Assembly: GCF_041359055.1 (NCBI RefSeq)
Contig: NZ_JBGJKZ010000001.1
Span: 186,001 to 250,000, forward strand
Direction: 5' to 3'
Length of the DNA: 64,000 bases
Source: Paenalcaligenes hominis_A
GTDB taxonomy: Bacteria; Pseudomonadota; Gammaproteobacteria; Burkholderiales; Burkholderiaceae_B
Made by a program: the position numbers and the translations under genes. Under the pieces are notes generated by a model that worked only from the letters and a program-made list of their open reading frames with translations, ran no database searches and had not been told where the DNA came from. Each line of letters starts with the position of its first letter. The stretch's first letter is position 1. Positions 8,746-17,415 of this stretch are shown here, one piece after another.

Positions 8746-9759
8746 TTAATGCTCATGACAAATCATGACTTTGCAGTAGGGGGAGTTCGATTTAAGTGTT
8801 TCAAATAATGCGGGCAAGGTGTGTAAAGAGGTGCGTTTATTAATAAAAATGTCTATTAAAACGGGCATAGCGGTTAGCATATCTAATGTTGATTCATATT
8901 CTTGCTGGTTAAAAAAGACGGCGGTTTGAATGCGCAGTTCTTTGGATAGGGCCTCAAAAGGGATAAAGCTGTCAGGTTTTGTGCATAGGCCTAGAATAAG
9001 CAAGGTGCCTTGGGGGCGTAATAGGGGGATGGCTTGTGCAATGAGGCCGGGGACGCCAGCGCAGTCAAACACAATATCAGCCCCTTGGTTGCCAAGCTTG
9101 GCAGCAGTGGTTTCTGTAGGCAATTGCGGGGCACAAACGAAATGGTTGGCGCCTAGTTCCAACGCTTGGTTTGCGCGCTCTGGTTTGATGTCTTCTACGA
9201 TGATTTTTCTGGCACCAAAGCGGCGAGCCCAAAATACGACGGCTAAACCGATTGGCCCAGCACCGTAGACAATAATGTCTTGCCCCGGCTGAAGGCCTGA
9301 TTTTCTAACGCCGTGCAAAGCAATAGCCAGAGGTTCTACCAAAGCTCCCGTCTCAAAGTCGGTCTCAGCGGGCAAGGGGATGCAAAGGCGGGCTGCGACG
9401 GCGGCAAATTCGCCATAACCGCCGCCCATTAGCGCCATTTCCGAGCACCAGGCGGGATTACGGGCCAGGCATTGAGCACAGTGGCCGCAACTGTGATAAG
9501 GCATAACCGCCACCTGTTGCCCTATTTTTAGATGGGTGACGTCTTTACCTAGAGCGATGATCTCTCCTGCAAACTCGTGGCCTAATACGCTACCGGGCTG
9601 CAGGTTAAAGGTGGGGTCTTCGGTCATGTGTAAATCCGAGCCACAGATACCGCAGCGTTTGACGGCTAGAATGACTTCATCGCTAGCAGGAGTGGGGGCA
9701 GGGATTTTCTCTATCCGCAATGGCTTGCCGAAGCCTTCAAAAATAGCTGCTTGCATCAT
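8746..9759 (-). CDS. Zinc-dependent alcohol dehydrogenase (MDR family)
   Basis: 337 residues. It has the catalytic zinc Cys in CGICGSDLHM, GHEFAGEI with the second ligands, a structural-zinc loop (HSCGHCAQCLARNPAWC), and a nucleotide-binding GAGPIG. It belongs with sorbitol, threonine or butanediol dehydrogenases of the medium-chain family and would oxidise a secondary alcohol with NAD(P). The ATG overlaps the SDR stop (ATGA), with GGGGAG six bases upstream, so it is the last gene of a four-gene minus-strand operon (MFS permease, cupin, SDR, this gene). The substrate is not evident. Confidence 0.88.
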   Translation of the reverse strand: MMQAAIFEGFGKPLRIEKIPAPTPASDEVILAVKRCGICGSDLHMTEDPTFNLQPGSVLGHEFAGEIIALGKDVTHLKIGQQVAVMPYHSCGHCAQCLARNPAWCSEMALMGGGYGEFAAVAARLCIPLPAETDFETGALVEPLAIALHGVRKSGLQPGQDIIVYGAGPIGLAVVFWARRFGARKIIVEDIKPERANQALELGANHFVCAPQLPTETTAAKLGNQGADIVFDCAGVPGLIAQAIPLLRPQGTLLILGLCTKPDSFIPFEALSKELRIQTAVFFNQQEYESTLDMLTAMPVLIDIFINKRTSLHTLPALFETLKSNSPYCKVMICHEH

Positions 9760-10598
9760 AGAATACTCCCCAAAGACATGCCGCCATCAATGACCAAGTG
9801 AGCCCCTGTCATGTAATCAGAGGCATCAGAGGCAAGATACAGCGCAAGTGGTTTAATTTGCTTAGGCTCTGCCACACGACCTAAGGGGACCTTAGAGTCC
9901 CAGGCTTCGCGGGCTTGGGGATTGCTCTTAAGCCAACCGCCCCCAATGTTTGTGACAAAAGGACCAGGGGCAATAGCATTGACCCGAATATTGAACTCGG
10001 CAAGCTCTAGGGCCAATTGACGTACCATATGAGCGAGGCCAGCTTTGGCTGGCATATAGGGTAGACCGACGATGGGCCCACACATTACGGCTGCATTCGA
10101 TGAGGTCACTATAATCGAGCCACCTTTACCCGTGCTTTTCATGCAGCAAACGGCCTGGCGTATGGTGTTATAGGGGCCAGTTAAGTTGACCTGAATGCTT
10201 TTATCCCAGGTTTCTGGGTCGTAGGTGTCGACTTGTCCTTGCTCGTTCCTATAGCCTTCGGGGTTCCAGAAACCCTGTCCGGTATCAATTCCAGCATTAG
10301 CAAACACAATATCTAGTCCGCCATAGCGGTGTAGATGGTCATCAAAAACTTGCTGTGTTTGATGGCGATCAGTGATATCGAGTACTGCCCAGCGCACTTG
10401 CCAACCGTTTTGTAAGAGCCTTTGGCTTTCTTGGACCAACGCTGCTTCGTTAATGTCAGTTAAGGTTACGCTAGCACCTGCCTCAGCGAGTGCTTCCGCA
10501 TAGGCCAGCCCCAGCCCCGAGGCTGCACCGGTCACAAGTGCTGTACGACCTTTAATAGAAAACATATCTAGAAAAGACATAGGAGTGCTTAAATCCAT
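9756..10598 (-). CDS. Short-chain dehydrogenase/reductase
   Basis: 280 residues, classical SDR. The cofactor motif is TGAASGLGLAYAEAL near residue 21, acidic residues follow the second strand (TDIN, favouring NAD), NAG at the fourth strand, catalytic Ser in VTSSNAAV and the YxxxK pair in YMPAK, with the usual C-terminal ASDYMTGAHLVIDGG. The ATG at 10598 overlaps the end of the cupin gene; an alternative start six codons in (MSFLDMF) is possible because no ribosome site stands out. It probably oxidises a hydroxyl group in the same pathway as the adjoining alcohol dehydrogenase and cupin dioxygenase. Confidence 0.9.
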   Translation of the reverse strand: MDLSTPMSFLDMFSIKGRTALVTGAASGLGLAYAEALAEAGASVTLTDINEAALVQESQRLLQNGWQVRWAVLDITDRHQTQQVFDDHLHRYGGLDIVFANAGIDTGQGFWNPEGYRNEQGQVDTYDPETWDKSIQVNLTGPYNTIRQAVCCMKSTGKGGSIIVTSSNAAVMCGPIVGLPYMPAKAGLAHMVRQLALELAEFNIRVNAIAPGPFVTNIGGGWLKSNPQAREAWDSKVPLGRVAEPKQIKPLALYLASDASDYMTGAHLVIDGGMSLGSIL

Positions 10599-11137
10599 AG
10601 TTTTTTATTGATAGGAAGGCCGTGTTTTTCGCAATAACTTTGGTAGTGATCAATGAACCAAAACACATCCAGTGTTTCTAAAAAATTACCTTCAGAGTCA
10701 TAAAATTCATTGGCACCCTGCATCCAAAATAAGGCTTTCATACCGTCAGGGTGGTCAGTAACTAAAGTATGAGCAGTACCGGGTAATTCCGTGATGAAGT
10801 CGCCTGGTTCACAGACCCAGTCGTACTCTAGGTAGCGGAAGCTACCCTCTAGCCCAATCGCCCAAACCATTCCACGGTGCTTATGGGTACCAATCATGCC
10901 AGGGGACTTAATCCACAAGATATTACAGTACACGTTGTTGCGTACATCAAAGGCCAAGTGGCGGATGGCAGCATTGTCGCCAAAAGGAATCCAAGGGCTT
11001 TCTTCTTCTGATCGGTTGATGTAACTGCCTTCTACGCCCCATTCAGCGATACGGTGTGGTAAGGACTCGGGGACTTGCACGATACGGTAGTCATTATCTT
11101 TGTCTTTTTTGGTTGTTGCAGTAGCAGCTTTACTCAT
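10589..11137 (-). CDS. Cupin protein, 2,4'-dihydroxyacetophenone dioxygenase-like
   Basis: 182 residues from ATG at 11137, chosen because GGAG lies six bases upstream; the longer frame would run into the permease gene. The cupin barrel contains GTHKHRGMVWAI and, later, ELPGTAHTLV, giving three candidate His ligands for a metal. The arrangement resembles the family that includes 2,4'-dihydroxyacetophenone dioxygenase, which cleaves a C-C bond beside a carbonyl; this assignment is from recall and is moderate. It sits between the permease and the SDR genes, so it likely handles an intermediate of the same imported compound. Confidence 0.72.
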   Translation of the reverse strand: MSKAATATTKKDKDNDYRIVQVPESLPHRIAEWGVEGSYINRSEEESPWIPFGDNAAIRHLAFDVRNNVYCNILWIKSPGMIGTHKHRGMVWAIGLEGSFRYLEYDWVCEPGDFITELPGTAHTLVTDHPDGMKALFWMQGANEFYDSEGNFLETLDVFWFIDHYQSYCEKHGLPINKKLWI

Positions 11138-11186
11138 GATTTGCTCCAGTTTAGTCATTGTTGTGTAGTTAAAAGTAAGTCTGTGT

Positions 11187-12449
11187 TTAAGCAGTTTGCG
11201 TGAGGGTCTTGAGGCGAGATGGTGCGGTTTCCCGTAGACCACATGCACAGAGGCTAGCGAGAAGAGCTAAGGCAAACATTAGCCAAAGCGCGGATTGCAA
11301 ACCAAATTGGTCGGCTAACATGCCCGTTAAAAAGGGTGAGAGCACGCCACCTATTAGCTCACCTGCCCCCATACTCAGTCCTAAGGCGGTTGCTACTAAT
11401 CGAGGGTCTACACTTTCAGAGGGAACGGTGGCCATAAAGAGTGGCAATGTGCCGTTAAAGCCCCAGCCAAAGAAGAAAATAATGGCTAATACCCAAACAG
11501 AACCAGTAAAGTAGAGAGCCCCGAGTGGCAAGATCACTCCAATTAAGGGCATGAGAATTAAAAGAGGGCGTCGTCCAAAGCGATCTGATAGGCCTGTGAT
11601 GATAAAACTACCCAATGTGGCAGAGACCCCTAGAGTGCCCATTAACCACCCCATGCTGGTTGGAGACACCCCTTTTACTTGGGTTAGGTAGAGAGGCATA
11701 AACACCCAGCAAACGACGAGGTAGGACACAAGCAAGATGCTAAGAGCAACGCATATTTGTACGTTACGGTCTTTTAAAACGCTAAATACGCTAACAGAAG
11801 CGGTTTCTTTTTGTGATTTTTCTAAAGAGGCTGGCTCGTCCAAGTAAAACCACATGAGTGCGGCACACACTAGGCCTGGGATACCAGCAAGAAAAAAGGC
11901 TTCACGCCAACCAAAGTAGCTAGCAAAAGAGACGAGTAGTACAGGAGCGACAAAAGATCCCAGTAGGTTTGAGCCAAAGTTTTGTGTAATGCCTTGGGCT
12001 AAGCCTCGACGTTCTGCTGGTACTTCAGAAGCCACCATGGCATGACTAATTGGTAGAACGCCACCCTCCGCGACACCCATGAGTAGTCGTGTTGCTAACA
12101 GAAAGGCAAAAGAGCTGGCTAAACCGCTGAGAAATGAGCATAACGAAAAAGCAATGGTCGAAAGAACGAGTAGCAGTTTTCTTTTGCCTAGACTGTCAGA
12201 AAGCTTGCCTACGACTAGGGCTGAGATAGCCCAGCTAAAGGAGAGTGCGCTGACTAAGATCCCGACCTGAGTATGGCTAATTCCCAATTCAGGTTGGATG
12301 AATGGCATTAAAAAGCTAACGGCATTTCGGTCGAAGAAAACAATACCGAAATTTAAGCTAAGTAAGGCAATGAGGGTGTACTGATAGCGTCCGAACCGAT
12401 GAGGTTCGGTATCAACTAGTGTTGCTGCTGTATCCGATACGGTTGTCAT
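11187..12449 (-). CDS. MFS transporter (ACS-like)
   Basis: 420 residues with about 12 hydrophobic segments. The loop after TM2 reads GKLSDSLGKRKLLL and the equivalent loop in the second half GLSDRFGRRPLLIL, both MFS signatures. FFDRNAVSFLMPFI in TM1 resembles the anion:cation symporter family, members of which import organic acids. AGGAGACATGT precedes the ATG. First gene of the minus-strand catabolic operon and divergent from the AraC-type regulator at 12713, which probably controls it through the 260-bp shared intergenic region. Confidence 0.88.
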   Translation of the reverse strand: MTTVSDTAATLVDTEPHRFGRYQYTLIALLSLNFGIVFFDRNAVSFLMPFIQPELGISHTQVGILVSALSFSWAISALVVGKLSDSLGKRKLLLVLSTIAFSLCSFLSGLASSFAFLLATRLLMGVAEGGVLPISHAMVASEVPAERRGLAQGITQNFGSNLLGSFVAPVLLVSFASYFGWREAFFLAGIPGLVCAALMWFYLDEPASLEKSQKETASVSVFSVLKDRNVQICVALSILLVSYLVVCWVFMPLYLTQVKGVSPTSMGWLMGTLGVSATLGSFIITGLSDRFGRRPLLILMPLIGVILPLGALYFTGSVWVLAIIFFFGWGFNGTLPLFMATVPSESVDPRLVATALGLSMGAGELIGGVLSPFLTGMLADQFGLQSALWLMFALALLASLCACGLRETAPSRLKTLTQTA

Positions 12450-12712
12450 ACATGTCTCCTACTTTTTTGATTATTACCTCGATTTTATTAAGTGCTGTTA
12501 TTTGGTTCTTGGATAAAAACGAGGCCTATAGGTATAGGAGCGCAAAACATATAGGGTCTTGACGGAGTGTGCGGAAAGCGTTCCTTGAGTAAGCTATTTT
12601 AAGTATCAATGAGTAGGTGTTTTAGGGAGGCGGCCCTAAGCATAAACAGGCAGAACCCCATGACCCTGTTCATAAACGACTAGAAAAATAGGGGAATTAC
12701 AAGGAGACCTTG

Positions 12713-13648
12713 ATGCAGCAAATTGAGCAGTTCTCTACATTTCAAATTCAACCCCAAAAACGCCTAGCTTTTTGGAACTCTCTGTGTGATAGCACGTTAT
12801 CGGGAACTCGAATTGATAGTGCTTCAGCAGGATTTAGGGCAGAAATGCTTCGTTGGAATGTAGGACCTTTGGTGTTGCTTAGACCGCGCTCAGATGCCTC
12901 GCGAGTCCAACGTAAACAAAACTGTGCTCAATCATCACAGCGATTAATTTTGCATTTTTTAAATCGAGGTATGGGGGGGATTAAGCATAAGGGGAGCGAG
13001 GCCATGTTAAATACGGGTAACTTTGTTATAAGCTCGCCCTATATAGGCTATGACTTATCATTATCCCAAGATCATGAGCTATTGGTGGTGGAAATGCCTT
13101 TAGAACCGTTACGGCATCGCCTTGCGGATCTTGATGAGGCATTAGAAAAACCAATTCCTAGTGCAATGAGTGCAAAAATATTGCAAGAGTTTCTCTTGTC
13201 TATGTGGCGGCACGGTGAGTATGCAGAAAATTTACCGGGTTGGGCAGAGGAAGTGACAGAAGTGTTTTTTGACCTGTTAGCTATGGCTATGCGTTATTCT
13301 GATGGCGCTGCTGCAACGCTATCCCAGAACACACAGCGACTAAGCTTACGTCGTGCAAAGACATTTGTGGCAAATAACTTTACTGACCCTTCGCTGAATA
13401 CACAAAGCATTGCAGAGTATTTACATGTTTCTGTAAGAACAGTTCAACATCTTTTTTCTTTAGAGTCGACGACGCCCTCTGCCTATATTTTAGAAAGTCG
13501 TTTAAGTCGAGCTGCTGACCGATTAAAAACCGAGCCTACGTCGAGCGTGACCCAAATTGCTTATGAAATGGGCTTTCAGGATAGTGCTTATTTTAGTCGA
13601 TGCTTTCGTCGTCAGTTTGGTTTAGCGCCGCGGGATTGGCGTAAGTGA
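12713..13648 (+). CDS. AraC/XylS-family activator
   Basis: 311 residues. The N-terminal two thirds resembles the AraC_binding_2 (XylS/FeaR-like) ligand domain, with SQRLILHFLNRGMGGIKHKG in the middle. The C-terminal 100 residues carry two helix-turn-helix motifs: TQSIAEYLHVSVRTVQHLF and the family signature around MGFQDSAYFSRCFRRQFGLAPRDWR. The ATG at 12713 has AGGAG six bases upstream. Divergent from the permease-cupin-SDR-ADH operon, so it most likely activates it when the substrate is present. Confidence 0.9.
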   Translation: MQQIEQFSTFQIQPQKRLAFWNSLCDSTLSGTRIDSASAGFRAEMLRWNVGPLVLLRPRSDASRVQRKQNCAQSSQRLILHFLNRGMGGIKHKGSEAMLNTGNFVISSPYIGYDLSLSQDHELLVVEMPLEPLRHRLADLDEALEKPIPSAMSAKILQEFLLSMWRHGEYAENLPGWAEEVTEVFFDLLAMAMRYSDGAAATLSQNTQRLSLRRAKTFVANNFTDPSLNTQSIAEYLHVSVRTVQHLFSLESTTPSAYILESRLSRAADRLKTEPTSSVTQIAYEMGFQDSAYFSRCFRRQFGLAPRDWRK

Positions 13649-13665
13649 GTATGAGCTTTGGCTAG

Positions 13666-13785
13666 GTTGCTCAGCTAACTAAGCCTACTGCGCTTTTACA
13701 CGTGTTTAAAGAAGCAAAGAATGACTTGGGGTTTACTCATGCGGCACACATTGCGCCGTTAATTGATCAGTATTTGGAAAAATAA
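13666..13785 (+). pseudogene. C-terminal remnant of an unknown gene
   Basis: A stretch of 39 open codons ends at a TAA two bases before the next gene. It reads VFKEAKNDLGFTHAAHIAPL and on to QYLEK, which looks like the tail of a real protein, but a TAG at 13663 and the lack of a ribosome site leave no room for an intact gene. Family not recognised. Confidence 0.35.
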
Positions 13786-13786
13786 A

Positions 13787-14209
13787 ATGGCCATTCTTGA
13801 TTTAGCAACGTTATTAGAAAATTTACAGCCGGTCTTAGACCCCAAGGAGTATGTTTTTTGTACGGTGAATGGCGATTTAAATAATTATCTTAGCCTTGAG
13901 CCTTTGGCGATCTTTGTCGAGGAGGAAGGCTTGACCCTGATTTTAGCTAAGCCTCAGGCACAAAGCCTAGGCGCTTGCACTGAGTCTACGTTTAAACGAA
14001 TTACATTATCTGTTTATTCAAGTTTAGAGGCGGTTGGGTTAACGGCTGTAGTAGCTGGGGCGTTAGCCAAAGAAGGTATTAGTGCAAATGTTATTGCAGC
14101 GTATCACCATGATCATGTGTTTGTGCCTATGAATAAAGCTGATGAGGCAATGCAAATAATAAGCACATTAAGCAATGCCTCATTTTCTCTGCATTTCCTA
14201 GGCGATTAG
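13787..14209 (+). CDS. ACT-domain protein of unknown function (COG3602-like)
   Basis: 140 residues from ATG at 13787; the ribosome site is weak (GGA eight bases upstream). The second half, ITLSVYSSLEAVGLTAVVAG then LAKEGISANVIAAYHHDHVFVP, is a typical ACT-fold pattern (strand-helix-strand with a Gly-rich turn and a His pair). ACT proteins of this small stand-alone type are predicted ligand-binding or regulatory proteins, often described as amino-acid binding. No enzyme domain is attached, and the neighbours give no hint of the ligand. Confidence 0.72.
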   Translation: MAILDLATLLENLQPVLDPKEYVFCTVNGDLNNYLSLEPLAIFVEEEGLTLILAKPQAQSLGACTESTFKRITLSVYSSLEAVGLTAVVAGALAKEGISANVIAAYHHDHVFVPMNKADEAMQIISTLSNASFSLHFLGD

Positions 14210-14237
14210 TTCAATGCTAGCTGGTCCAGTAGTTGTT

Positions 14238-15095
14238 TTAATTTTTCTCTTGCGTTTTTTCTAGGGTTTTTAAAGGCAGAGGAGGGCTAGGTGATGTTGT
14301 AAACCCTAAGATTTCTGCTGCAGTAGCAATGGTCCGCAAGCTACCATACTGCGTAAAAAAAGACCATAAACCATCTAGTTGTTGGGATAGTTGTACTGTT
14401 AATGCGGTGTTTCCTGTTTGTGCAGCCCGCGTAATGGTCAAAGCTGTTTGGGGAAATAGCCCTACTGTAACGGAGTACCACGTATCACACCCTGCATGCA
14501 ATGCTGTTGCTGCAAATGGATCACCGCTAATTCCTAGACTGACATGAGCAGGAATTTTAGAGCGTAGTGCTGCAATGCGATGTTTGGCTGCTGTTAGATC
14601 GGTGGGTACAGGAGGAATTTTAATGGAGCTTACCTGAGATAGCTAGGCAATTTTCCCTAGCAGTTCATCGGTAAAAGAAAAATGCGTCGTTCTAGGGTTG
14701 TCATAAACACATAAGGGTATGGATAGCTCGGCATTAACCAACTTGTACAAATTAAAAACCTCTGACTTAGTGAGCTCTTGATAAGAAACGGGGGCTAAAA
14801 GTACAGCGCTTGCCCCGGCCCGTTGTGCGTCTTCGGCGAATAGTAAAACGTCTTTAACACGTAATGAGCCTATTCCTACTATCACAGGTATGGTTTCTGC
14901 TTTTTCTATGGTCCATGCGGTAACTTTGGCTCGTTCTGCCCGGCTGAGGTACATATAATTCCCTGTAGAGCCTAAGGTACAAATAGAGTTTACGGCGTTG
15001 GCTGCTAACCGTTGGATTAATGTCTTATAAGCGACCTCATCTATCTGCACTTTATTCATTGGTGTTAAGGGAAACACACTTAATCCTGTTAGCAT
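14238..15095 (-). pseudogene. DapA-family aldolase/dehydratase split by one amber codon
   Basis: A single 286-codon frame, the full family length, interrupted only by TAG at 14643-14645. The start is ATG 15095 with GGAG seven bases upstream. The front half has MLTGLSVFPLTPMN, the family motif GSTGNYMYLSR (GxxGE-like) and VYDNPRTT with the catalytic-type Tyr. After the TAG the same frame continues SSIKIPPVP, placing the Schiff-base Lys just beyond the stop, and runs to the natural end. Such enzymes make or break 2-keto acids (for example dihydrodipicolinate synthase or keto-deoxy sugar acid dehydratase). As read, the protein would lack its catalytic Lys. It could be a recent mutation, a suppressed stop or a sequencing error. 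Confidence 0.85.
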
Positions 15096-15511
15096 TTGTA
15101 GACTCCATATTAGATCTAGTTTTAGAAGTTTTTTGCCGAGTTTATTCATTCATTAGCTGAGCATGGCCGACTAGTTAGGTCGGGGCAAGCGTTTCAAGTT
15201 GAAAAAATAGAGAAGCCATACGTATTAGCATTTCTAAATTAGAAAAAGAGCAAGCCGTTCTTTTCGCTAAACATCTTAAAGAAAGCATTAATGATTAATT
15301 CCTTGCTTGAAAGTGCTGTAAAAACAGCAGATGAGCTTGAGTTGTTTTCTTAGTAATAGCTACCAAAGAATCATCAGAAAAAAGCAGATGGAGTAAAATA
15401 AAGATGAAATACTCTGCGAAGCCAACGGTTGTGCTGTGGCTTTTATAAGGAAAAAGCTTTAGTAGTACACCGTTCATTTATTTACTTGGCTATCAAGGAT
15501 GGGAGCCAACT
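15096..15511. other. Intergenic region with short coding-like remnants
   Basis: No intact gene. On the plus strand an open run ending at 15297 (SKLEKEQAVLFAKHLKESIN, then stop) looks like a protein tail with no start. A 60-codon minus-strand frame at 15295-15477 has no ribosome site and odd composition; I do not count it as a gene. Confidence 0.4.
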
Positions 15512-15826
15512 ATGAATAACACACAGACTGCGTTTTTAAAAGACTTGCTTGCTAATGGGAAAATAGATAAAAAAGATATAGATATCGTAGAAAAAGCCAT
15601 TGGTTTTGGCTATGAGATGTTATCGGTCGAGCAGCAAACCCAAGTACAAAAGTACATCGGTCAGGGCCATTTGGAAAGTAGACCTAGCCAGACCAAAGCG
15701 TCCGTTGAAGATAATTTAGCACTGTTTGATTTGCTTGGGGGCAAGATGCAATGCAGTGCTTGTGAGGATGAAGATAACTACGTAAAAGAAAGAATAGAAA
15801 AGCAAAACAATAATAAAACGGATTAG
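15512..15826 (+). CDS. Small hypothetical protein with a Cys pair
   Basis: 104 residues, soluble, unrecognised. A GGGAG site six bases upstream supports the ATG, and a strong terminator follows 100 bases downstream, so it is a plausible single-gene unit. Helical N-terminal half (DLLANGKIDKKDIDIVEKAI), then a GxGYEML turn and a late CSAC pair (QCSACED) followed by an acidic and Lys-rich tail. The Cys pair could bind metal or be redox active, which is speculation. Confidence 0.55.
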   Translation: MNNTQTAFLKDLLANGKIDKKDIDIVEKAIGFGYEMLSVEQQTQVQKYIGQGHLESRPSQTKASVEDNLALFDLLGGKMQCSACEDEDNYVKERIEKQNNNKTD

Positions 15827-15927
15827 TTTAATTACTATTTAAATATGGAAAATTGAGAAATAGCCTTATTTATTAAATAGTATGTGCTTCTTTAAAAAAC
15901 TAGATGCTATGTACGTTTTTTCTTATT

Positions 15928-15958
15928 AAAAAGCCCAGTTCATATCACTGGGCTTTTT
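15928..15958. terminator. Bidirectional rho-independent terminator
   Basis: A perfect 12-bp stem, AAAAAGCCCAGT (15928-15939) against ACTGGGCTTTTT (15947-15958), with a 7-base loop. A-run on one side and T-run on the other serve both the small gene at 15512 (+) and the permease gene ending at 15977 (-). Confidence 0.92.
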
Positions 15959-15976
15959 GTGTTTTAAGACCTAGAC

Positions 15977-17308
15977 CTAACGGTGCTGAGTTTTTAAAAA
16001 TAGCTGTAAAAAAGTTGCAGCCAATAATAAGGCTCCCGCATACAACCAATACAAATGGCTAACGGACCAGTTGGCCTCCAATAAATGTCCTGCTACGACA
16101 GGGGAGGCCATGCCGCCTAAGCGTGCAAAAGCAAGCACCATGCCTACACCAGAGCTGCGGGTAGCTGCTTCAAAGCTTTGTGGGGTAGTGGCATAAAGTC
16201 CGGCAATGGAACCATTAATTAAAAAACCAATGGCAATCCCTAACGCAATGGCTGCAGGCAGTGACCAACCGGTGGCTGGAATGACGGCACACAAGGCAAA
16301 GACGCCTAATATCATCAACGATTGGGCCACGCGTTGCAAATGCCAGCGACTAGCTAATAAGCCTAAAGCCAAAGCGCCCAGCATACCGCCCACATGCAGC
16401 AGTACGCCACCGGCTACACCTTTATCGGCAGAAAGACCTGCTTGTTCAAGCAGTTTGGGTGTCCAACTGGTCACAAAGTAAAAGCTAAACATCAACGCAA
16501 AAAAACTACCGCCCAGTAGCCACGTGCGTAAAGCGCCGGGGGCCCACAATAGCTGAAGAGCTTGTAAAGCGTTGGGCTTAGCGCTGGGAGCAGGGTTTGC
16601 AGAAATGGATAAGTGGCCGTGCCCTAGGCGCTTGAGTAGAAGTTGGGCGCGCTGTTTATCGTTGTGATGGCGTCCTTGTAGCAGTTGATCAAGGGATTCA
16701 GGTAGGCCAATTGCAATCAAAAGTGCAGTGATCCACGTTAAGATGCCGCCCCAGACAAATACGTCTTGCCAAGCATTATTTTTTAATAAGTAGGCTGCCA
16801 TCATGCCGCCTAAGGTGGCACCTAGTGCAAAACCAACGGATTGCAAACCAATAGCCAGTGCGCGCCATTTGGCATTGGCGTATTCGCTGGTGAGTACGTT
16901 GGCGTTCACAATGCTACAGCCAATTCCTATCCCAGTTAAAAAGCGTAATACGCCCAGTGTCCATGGGTCATTAATCCACTCAGTAGCCACCATAAACGCC
17001 CCGGCTGCTGCCAGACTTGCTAATACCATAGGGCGACGACCCCATCGGTCAGATAATGGGGCTAAAAACACAGAACCCACGGTCATACCAATAATACCTG
17101 CTGACAGCAGCCAGCCGAGTACTACGTTATTTAGGCCCCAGTCTTTGGTAACGGCAGAGGCGGTGAACGCCATTACCAATACATCAATGCCATCGATGGC
17201 ATTAATTAAAAAACATAAAACAATGGCGCGCCATTGCAAAGCGCCCATGGAGGCAGCATCTAAATGCTGACGTAAAGTTAAAGGAGAAGGGGTGGTCGAA
17301 GAGCTCAT
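15977..17308 (-). CDS. MFS transporter, aromatic acid:H+ symporter (AAHS) type
   Basis: 443 residues, 12 hydrophobic segments. The first segment carries INAIDGIDVLVMAF, matching the DGxD motif of PcaK, BenK and MhpT, and the cytoplasmic loop reads APLSDRWGRRPMVL. These permeases import aromatic acids such as hydroxybenzoate or benzoate with a proton. No aromatic degradation gene lies next to it. The MetE-like gene upstream on the same strand has its own terminator, so this is likely a single transcript. No clear ribosome site at the ATG. Confidence 0.88.
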   Translation of the reverse strand: MSSSTTPSPLTLRQHLDAASMGALQWRAIVLCFLINAIDGIDVLVMAFTASAVTKDWGLNNVVLGWLLSAGIIGMTVGSVFLAPLSDRWGRRPMVLASLAAAGAFMVATEWINDPWTLGVLRFLTGIGIGCSIVNANVLTSEYANAKWRALAIGLQSVGFALGATLGGMMAAYLLKNNAWQDVFVWGGILTWITALLIAIGLPESLDQLLQGRHHNDKQRAQLLLKRLGHGHLSISANPAPSAKPNALQALQLLWAPGALRTWLLGGSFFALMFSFYFVTSWTPKLLEQAGLSADKGVAGGVLLHVGGMLGALALGLLASRWHLQRVAQSLMILGVFALCAVIPATGWSLPAAIALGIAIGFLINGSIAGLYATTPQSFEAATRSSGVGMVLAFARLGGMASPVVAGHLLEANWSVSHLYWLYAGALLLAATFLQLFLKTQHR

Positions 17309-17357
17309 GACAAAGCACGGCTAATGCCGTATAAAACGATCTGGCGTTGAAAAAGGG

Positions 17358-17382
17358 TAAAAAAAGAGCTCCTAAGAGCTCT
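17358..17382 (-). terminator. Rho-independent terminator of the MetE-like gene
   Basis: On the minus strand, AGAGCTC and GAGCTCT (17376-17382 and 17365-17371) form a 7-bp stem with a 4-base loop followed by a run of seven T, 34 bases beyond the stop at 17416. Confidence 0.85.
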
Positions 17383-17415
17383 CTGGTGTAGCTAACAGGT
17401 GTAAATCGTAGAGAT

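Noticed and set aside
15295..15477. A 60-codon minus-strand frame before the small hypothetical gene
   Set aside because: No ribosome site, unusual composition and no family resemblance.
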